This document shows, piece by piece, positions 45,701 through 54,700 of a DNA stretch of 64,000 nucleotides. Made by a program: the position numbers and the translations under genes. The stretch is from Mesostigma viride (lineage: Eukaryota; Streptophyta; Mesostigmatophyceae; Mesostigmatales; Mesostigmataceae): contig RPFO01000418.1 of the NCBI GenBank assembly GCA_009746045.1, positions 332,501 through 396,500 of the forward strand, in the 5' to 3' direction. A model generated the notes under the pieces. It was not told the origin of the DNA and made no database searches. It worked only from the letters and a program-made list of their open reading frames with translations. Position 1 is the stretch's first letter; every line of letters starts with the position of its first letter.

Positions 45701-48700
45701 CTTCTGGCGTCCTCGAGGGCCTTCCTCAACCCCTCGATCGACTCTGCCTGCTCCTTGACCTGCTTCAGCAGCTTCTCCAGCTTGCCTTCCTGGGCCCCCT
45801 GGGACTCGGCACGTGCCGCCAGGTCGTTGGTCAGCGAGTCCACCTGCGCACGCGAGTTTGCTAGCAGCTCCCACACGTGGCTGCACTCCTCCTCGGAACG
45901 CCCCGCGCGCTTGACCAGGGACTGCGCCTCGCCCTGCAGGTCGCGGATCGTGGCCTGCGCCGCTCTCAGCTCCGAACGGAGCGAGACCAGCAGCAAACGC
46001 ACAGCCTCGTGGTTGCACGCGGGGAGCGGCCCGCACAAAATACCCGCCGCGTTACCAGCAGCACTACTGCCAGACCCTGAGCCATGGCTGCCACCTTGGT
46101 AGGCGTCCGATTCGTCGTCATCGTCCTCGGGGCCATTGTTCGCGCCGCCGCGGTCCCGGTCACCGATGAGCGCCTCGGCAAGACCCGAGAGCGTGCCCTT
46201 CAGGCTGGAGCCTTCACCCACCAGGTGCTCCGCCAGGCCTGACAGGGTGGACTTGAGCGTGCTGGCGGCGGTGGGCGCGGTTGCAGATGCGCCCGCTGCT
46301 GCGCCAGTCGCTGCCGCACCAGTCGGGTTCAACGAGGTTTCCTCTGCCTGACGAGACCTGCGCCGGAGACTCGTGCCCCAAGCGTACTCCCCATCATTCC
46401 CATCCAGGCGGGCAGCCTTGCTGCCCTCAGGGCATGTCATCAGAGCGTCCTTGCCCGAGTCATCCCCCGACCCGGCCGAGACCAGCTGCCACAGACCGTT
46501 CACCTCCTCCTCGCGCCGCCTCAGCTGCTCGCCCAGCTGGTCGATCAGCACGCGGCGGCCCTCCGCCTCCTCCAGCTGGCGCCGCTGGGTTGCCAGGGAC
46601 CCCTCCAGGGCCCTCACGCGCGCCCGCAGCGCGCCCGCGGATGCCTCCATCTCCTCCACCTGCGCGTGCAGTCGCGCCTTCTCGGCCGCCCACGCCTGCT
46701 CCCCGCTCTCAAGCAGCGACCGGAACCGCGCCGCCTCAGCGCTCCACGCGCAGCTCTCCGCGTCTAATTCTGCCACACGCTGCCGCCACCAGCCGGCCGT
46801 GGCCCCGCCCTCCTGGTTACTGCCAGACTCGGCATCGTCCCCCACAGGGACCTCCTTCCAGACCGCGGGCTCCCGGTTGCTGCCCGTGTTCCCGTTGAAG
46901 CCGTCACCAGCATTACCGTCGGCTCTCCCGTCGAGTTCAAATGAGTCGTCCAGGGAGAGGGACACGCTGGCGAATGCGAGGCTGCCACCTGGACCTTCCT
47001 CGTCACCGCCCCTTAACCCGGCCTCGTTCAGCAGTGACAGCGTGCTGCTGATGTCATCGCCGCCGGCGCCGAGGATGATGTCGTCGCCAGCGCCGCCGAG
47101 GGGGGACCGTTGGCCCGCCGCCGCGTCGCCCTCCTCTCTCAGCGGTCCCAGCATGCCCATGCACAGGAGCCCGCCCATGCCCCCAGGGAGTGCCAGGTCA
47201 TCGCCCTCACCCCCCGCGGTCACCGAGGGAGCGTTAAGGCCTGACAGCAAGGGGGAACTCCCGCCGGCCTTGTCGCCAGCGTCGGTGCTGTGCCGCTGCG
47301 GCGCGCCCGTGGTCACTGTAGCGTATGGTACAGTGAACACGTCAGGCTCGAGCGTCGCGGCGGCCATCACCGCGGCCGCGCTGGGCCTTGCCCTCGCTGT
47401 CGCGCTGCGCTTGGGGGGCGGGCTTGGGAGCAGCCGGCGGCGCACGGGCGTGGTCGAGCGTGGCTTGGAGGATCCCGGCTGGCCGCCCTGCTTGTCGTCC
47501 GTGCCCCGTGGCTTGTCTTCCACAAGCCGGTGCTCCTCTGGGGAAGTCACAACGGATGTTACTGTGGAGTGCGGGGCCGAGGTTTGTGGGGCAAAAACTT
47601 GCGAGGCGGACTTGGGTTCTCGCGGGGATCGCTTGGCTTCCGGTAATGAGCCTGAGGAAGAGGGAGAGGATCCAGAGGAAGACGTTGAGGAAGGGGACCC
47701 GTGCGCCGCAGGGCTAGCGTGTCGGACAGGCGACATGGCGACGGCACTAGCGGCCGCGCTCCTTGGCGGGCTGACGTTCTTCCCACCCACCCGGGTGGTG
47801 GTGGCCGCCGGGACAATGACAGCGGCCTGGTCACCAGAGCCCATGGAGAGCACGCCCCTCACAACATTGTTGCTGTGACGGCTGTCCTCGCCATCCCTCG
47901 GCGGGGTCAGCTCGCCGGCACACGCCGGGGTCAAGTCACCGCGAACAAGGGCCGAGTCAGCGCCGACACGGCTCGGCGACGCGCCTGCCGAGAATGCGCC
48001 CGGCGAGGCCAGGTGGCGCGGTCGGCTCCACAGCTTGACCCTCTCCTCCAGCGCGGTGACGTTCGCTAGCGCCTCGTCCAGCCTCCGCCCCGCCTCGGCA
48101 GCGCGGGCCAACGCCTCGTCTCTCTCCTCCGCCACCCTGGCCAGGGTCCCCGCGAGGGCCTCAACCGCACCAAGTGTCCCCTCCAGATCCCGCGCCACGC
48201 CCGCCGTGCCCTGCAGCGCATCGTCGTACTCTAGCCTCACCTCCTCTAACTGCTCCTCCAGCTCCCGCATCCGCGAGATGTTCCCCGCGGCCTCCGTGGC
48301 CTCCCTCTCGTCCCTGGCACGCAGAGCCTCGTCCCTGGCATCCGCGACGACCTTCTCCCGCGTCTCCACTGCCTCTTCTAGCGCGGTCTGCAACCCGGCC
48401 AATCGGTCCACCGCCGCGTCCCGCTCCCTCGAGACTTTCTCCGCCACGCACCGCCACTCCTCCATGCTGGCCAGCGCGTTGTCTCGTTCCGCTTGCACCC
48501 GCCCCAGCTGCTCCACCGCCGATGCCAGCTCCCGGAACGCCTCCTCCGCCCTCACCGCCGCCGCATCCCTCTCCTCCTCCATGGCGCACGTCGCCGCCAA
48601 CAAGGCGGACCGCTCGGATTCCAGCGCGAGCGCCCGCTCCGAGGCACCCTCGCGCTCCCCTTCTAATTCCGCCACGCGCGACACCGCCGCCGCCCGCGCC

Positions 48701-51700
48701 GCCGACGTCTCCTCGAGCGCCACCTGGCACGACCGCAGCGCGCCACGCGCCTCCGCCAGCGCTGCCTCCTCCTCGGCGAGCTGCTGCGCCGCCTCGTCGC
48801 GTTCCGCCTCTGCAGCCGCTGCGCGCGCGAGAGCCACCTGGACATCCCCTTGGAGAGCCTCCGCCCTCCTCAAGGCCTCTGCGTGCTCCGCCCGCGCGTC
48901 CTCTGCACAGGCCATAGCGGCAACCAGCCTTGCGTCCAGCTCAGCGAGTCTCACGGCGCTAGCGTCAGCCACCTGTTTCTCTCGCAGCTTCGACGCCTCC
49001 GCCTCCCCCTCAGCTTCTTGCAGCCGCGTTGCCATGCTCATGACTTGGACCTTTGCCTCGTCCTCCACTTGCTGGACCTTGGCAGCGGCGTTGGACTCCG
49101 CTTGCAAGACCCTAACAGCAGCGTTGGACTCTGCTTCTTGGACCTTTGTGGCGGCGGCAGCCTCGACTTGCTTCAGCTTTGATTCCATGTCCCTGACCCG
49201 CCCATTCACCTCCGCCTCGCGAGCGTCCACCTCCGCCTCTCGGGCTATAACCGCTGCCTGTGCTGCACTGCTGCTGACTGCTCGCACCCGCTCCGCCTCC
49301 TCCACACGCCCCTCCCACGCCCTGACCGCCGCAACTGCCGCGTCCCTCTCCTCCACGGCCATGCTGGCGCGCGCCACTGCCGCGTCGCGCTCCGCCTCCA
49401 CCGCCGCGATCCGCACCCGGGCACCCTCGAAGCTCTCCAACGCCCCTTCCCGTTCGCCTTCCAGTTCCCGCATCCGCAGTTCTGCGTCCGCCACGCCCTC
49501 CAGCGCAGCCTGCCGCTCCGCCTCTAACTCTTGCGCACGCGTGTTCGCTTGCTCCAACCCCATCGCGGCCTCGTCCCGTTCCGCCACCACCCTGGCCAGC
49601 TCGGCTTCCGCTGCTGCGAGCCGCGCCGCACTCTCAGCCACCCGCAGGGCATACCCTTCTCGCTCCGCGTCCATCGCCATCACGTCCCTGCGCGCGCCCT
49701 CCAGCGCCCTCTCCAGCTCCTCCCTGCGCCCTGCCAGCACATCGCGCTCCGCCTCGGCCCTCGCCACGCGCGCCAGCGCGTAGTCCCGCTCCGCCGCCGC
49801 CGCCTCCCCCTTCTCGCCCAGGTCCCTGAGCTCACCCTGGAGCTTCTCAATATTCCCCTGGAGGCCCCTCCCCTGCTTCTCCGCCGTCTCCTTTGCCACA
49901 TCGGATGCCGCGAGCCGCCCCGCTACCTCCCTCAACTCCCTCTCGGCCTCCTTGAGCTTTGCCAGCGTGCCCTCCCGCTCCCGGGCCATCTCCGCCACGT
50001 GATCGAGGGCATTGGCTAGATCCGCCTCTACTTCTCGCAGCCGCCCTGTGGCCTCGTCCAGCTGGATCTCGACACGCAGCACCGTCGCGACCGCCTCGTC
50101 CAATTCCCCTTCCACGTCCACCACCCTCCTTCGAGAGGCGTCGAGCGCCAAGTCCACCTCGTCGGCGTGCGCCAGCGCCTCGCGAAGCTCCACCCGCATG
50201 CACTCTAACCGAGCGAACGAGTCGTCCAGCTCACTCTCCAGCCCCATGACACGCGCCACCATGACGTCCAGCTCGCCCGCCGCGACCGCCGCGCTCGCCG
50301 CCGTCACATCTAGCTCCTCCTCCGTCTCTGCCAGGTGGCACTCCGCCCTCGCCCGTGCGCGCTCCAGCTCCCTTGCCCGCGCCTCCAGCACCGCCACCTG
50401 CGCGCGCGCCACATACACGCCCGCCATGATGTCGTCCCTCTCCCCCTCCAGCTGGCACAGGCGGGAGCGAAGGGCCCCCGCGTCTGCCTCGGCCCGTAGC
50501 GCGCGGGCCTCCGTGCGCACGCGTTCCGCCTCGGCTGCGGCCGCCATCGCCATCGCCTCCCTCTTCTGCTCCTCCGCCAGCTGCGCGCGCTGGATTGCCA
50601 TGCGCCTGCTCTCCTCCGCCGCGTCCGCCGCCGCCTGCAACTGCGCGGCCGCCCGCTTGGCCTCGTCGCCTTCCAAGAGCGATGCCGTCGTCCTGGCCAG
50701 GGAGGTCTCCAGGGTCCTCAGCCGCTCGGCCGCCGCATCTCTCTCCGCTGCTGCTTGCTCAGCCTCCCTCTGGGCCGTCTGCGCAGCTCTTTCAAATTCT
50801 GCCATCCGGTCCAGGACCTCGTTCCTCTCCTTCTCAGCCATGGTTCTTTCCCTTTCGGCCGCGGTGGCAAGGTCCGTGACGGCCTTCAGCCGCTGGGCCA
50901 GCTCCGCCACCTGTCCATCCGCCAGCGCGTGCCGCTGGGTTAGGGTGGACACCTCGTCCCTGGCGCGGGAGAGCGAGGTGGCGGCGGCCAGCAGCTCCGC
51001 GGCGACCTGTTCCATGGCACCCAGGAGCGCCCCGGTGTCGCCCAGAGATGCGCCAGCCAGGCACCCATCCGCAAGCGCCGGCTGGCTCTTGCTGTTGGAA
51101 GCACCCTTGATGTTGTTGGGAGCAAAGTCCTCGTTGATGTCCAGAAGGCAAGCATGGCCATGTAGGACCGCATCCACAGCGTCCAGCAGACAGGTGTCCT
51201 CGTGGACAAAAATTCCCGCTCCCTCCAGCCCTACCATGTGGGCGCCCAAGGACGAGGGATGAGCCGCAGAAGCGGCATCTCCCTGGGAAAGCCCCAGCTG
51301 AACGGGCACCGATGACCGGGAAGACGGTGACAGCGCCGTGGACAGCGCGGCGCGTGCTGTCGCCAGCTGGCGCGCGGCGCCGCGGACACCTTGCAGGCGC
51401 ACGAGCATGCCCTCCCGTTCCCGCTCCACCTCCTGGCACTTGTCGCACTCCCGCGGCTCCTCGTCCTTTGCCACCATCGTGGAGACGGTATGGCTGACCA
51501 CCTCATCCCCGCATCCGGGCAGGTCCGTGGCCACCCCCTCATCCCTTGTCTCCACGACTCGTGAGAAGCCTTGAGCCAGCTGATCCCTCTCTTCCACCGC
51601 CCGTTCCGCTCGGACCACCGCCTCATCCCTCTCCTCCTTTGCCCGTTCCAGCTCAACAACCGCCTGTTCCAGCGCCACCACCGCGGCCTCCCTCTCCCTC

Positions 51701-54700
51701 AGGGCACGCTCCACGTCCAACAAGGCTGCGTCCCTCTCTTCTGCTGCCCGTCCTGCCGTCAGCGCCGCCTCCCTGGCATCCTCAGCCGCCAACTCAGCAC
51801 GCTCCACTGCATTCGACCGCACCTCCATGGCGAGCTCTGAGCGCACGGCAGCCGCGTCCCTCTCCTCCACGGCCATGCTGGCGCGCGCCAACGCCGCGTC
51901 GCGCTCCCCCTCCACCGCCGCCATCTGCACCCGGGCAGCCTCAAGGCTCTCCAACGCCCCTTCCCGCTCGCCTTCCAGTTCCCGCATCCGCAGCTGCGCG
52001 TCCACAACGCCCTCCAGCGCAGCCTCCAGCTGTCCCTTCACCTCCTGGAGGTGCATCTGGGCAGTTGTGAGGCTGGCCAGTGCCGCGTTCCTCTCCCCTT
52101 GCATTTCTTCCATCCGTGACTGGGCATTCGATAGGTTCCTCGCTGCCTCATCGCGTTCAGCCTCTGCGGCCACCACCCTGCGGGCCACCTCCTCCTTCTC
52201 CTGCTCCATGCCCGTGATCCTCTCTTCCAGCTGGCTCATCACGGTGACCTTTTCTGCCAGCTGGGTCGTTACAGTGACCTTTTCTTGGCTCACCGCCGCG
52301 GCCCTCTCTTCCAGCTGGGTCACTATAACAGCCTGCTCACCCAACTGCCTCTGGAGACCACCCAGCTCCCCAGTGATAGCCGCCAGCTGCTCCTCCAGCG
52401 CCGCCTTGGCTTCCGCCAGCACATCCCTCTCCCTCTCAATCTCTCCCACCCTCAACTTGAGCTCCTCGCGGGCCTGCAGCAGCACCCCCGCCGCCTCGTC
52501 CCCGTGAGCCACCTGTCCTCTCAAGACATCCAGCGCCTCCTTAGCCGCCCGTGCCGCGACCACAGCCGCGTCCCGTGCAATCTCCGCCTCCTGCCTGTCT
52601 TTCTCAAGGCATGCCATCTGGCCACGGAGTTCCCCCATGGCCCCCGCGAGGTCCTCCCGTTGCAGCTCCAGCTGGGAAATAACCGCTTGCAGCCGGGCCT
52701 GTTCCTCCAACAGCCCCTCCCGCTCCCTCCCCATCCCCACCAGCGTGTCTTCTGCTGCCTCCCGCGCCTCCACTGCCACTCGCATCAACCCAACCACCCT
52801 CTCCCGCTCGTCCTCCGCCCTCTCCGCCGCCGCCACCGCAACACCCCTGGCTTCCTCTGCCACACGCAACGCCTCCATGGCCGCCTCCCATTCCCTACCG
52901 ACACAGGCAACCTCCTCCCGCAGCCGTGCCTGCACCTCCCCCATCCTCCCCACCTCCTCTTCGGCCCTCTGCACCCGCAGTGCGTCCGATTCCCTGTCCT
53001 GCCCCACCATGGCCAGCGCGACCGCTGCCGCCTCCTCTGCCTGCTTGACCCGGGCACCCGCCTCGTCCCGTTCCCCTTCTACCCTGGCCAGGGTGCCCGC
53101 CACCTTAGCCAACTCGGCCTCCAATCGCGCCACCTGGCACAATGCCCCATCCCTCTCCTGGCCCAGCCGGTCCGTTGCCTCGGCCGCGGAAGCCTGCGCC
53201 GCCCGCAGCTCCGCTTCCACGCCCTCCTTGGCCTCGGTGACCGACCGTACCTGCTCGGTCAGTGCCTCCACTTCCTTTCTGAGCTCGGCCACCCGGGCGG
53301 CAGCACGGGCCCGCGTCTCCTCCCCCAGGCACGCGCGCTCCAATGCGATCTCCTTCTCCTCCTCCACGTCAGCCAGCCGTGCCAGCACATCCACCTTCTC
53401 CTTCTGGAGACCATCCCTTTCCTTCTGCAGACAATCCCGCTCCCTCTGGGCCTGATCCCTCTCCCTGTCAACCTGCTCCTTCTTCCTTTCTACCTGGTCC
53501 CTCTCTTGGTGGGCCTCGTCCCGCTCCTTCTGAGCCTGCTCCATCTCACCCTGGACCCGTTCCAAGCTGTCATTCGCGGATGCCAATGCGGCCTCCAGCT
53601 CCACCCTCCTCGCCTCCAGCTCCCCCACCCTCGCTCTCATCGCCGCCACCTCGTCCTCCAACACCCCGAGGTCCTCCACCGTCTGCGACTCGGCCGGGAC
53701 ACTGGCCACCGCCCGCAGCTGCCCCAGCTCCATAACCGCCTCGTCCCGCTCCCTCACCATCCCGGCGGCCGTGACCGCCGCTGCCTCAGCTGCCGCCTCT
53801 GCTTGTGCCAACGCATCCCTCGCCAAGACCAAGCCCTCATCCGCCCGCCGCACCCGTGCCAGCGCGGCATCCCTCTCCTCCCTGGCATGGCCCAGTTCCA
53901 AGACCGCCTCGTCCCGCTCCTCCCTTGCCCGCTCCAGCTCCATTACCGCGGCATCACGCCCGGCCGCCGCATGCACCGCGTCCCGCAACGCGACATCCCT
54001 CTCCGCCCTTAGCTCCCGACTCTGCTGGATGCCCTTATCCCTCGCCATCTCCGCCTCCCTCGCCCGCGCCCATGCCCTCTCCAGCTCCCCCCTTGCGCCC
54101 TCCAGGGACCTCGCACCATCCCCACTCCACAGCATCGCCTGCAGCTGCTGCTGTTCCGCAAACTCCCTCGCGCTCAAGGCGGCTCTTTCCCGGTCCGCCA
54201 ACGCCGCCTTGAGCCCCGCGGTCGCCGCGTCCCTCTCCTTCTCCACCTGCGCCAGCTGGACAAGCGCCCGCGCATGCTCTTGCTCTAGCGCACGCAACCG
54301 CCGCACCTCCCGGTCCTTCTCCACCACAAACTCGCGGCCGAGCTCCACGGCGCAGTCCCTCTCGTCCGCCACCTGTTGGCACATCCGCGCGGCTGCGTCA
54401 CGCTCCGTCTCTAATTCCCGCATCCGCCCCTGCGCCTCGGCCGCCCTCAGCACTGCCCCGTCTCTCTCCTCTGCCAGCATGGCCAGCTTCTCCTTCAACT
54501 CCCGCGTACGGCGCTCCGCCAGCACGACCTCCGCCTCCAGCTCCGCCAGCTGTTCCTGGGACTCCAGGCTGCTCGACACCCTGGAGGCATCCAGGTCCTC
54601 CGAGAGACCACCCTGATCGCAGGAACCCTCATCACTCCGGGATGCATGCGAGCCCTCCTCGCTGCTGGAGTAGGCGAGGGACCCAGATGGGCTTATGCCC

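Noticed and set aside
46373-54012. Long plus-strand frames opposite the giant coiled-coil gene (e.g. 46373-47878, 48035-49783, 50012-51262, 52285-54012)
   Set aside because: GC-rich codons for Glu/Ala/Arg/Leu on the minus strand leave few stops on the other strand. The predicted proteins are Ser/Pro/Ala or Leu/His/Pro low-complexity and have no domains.
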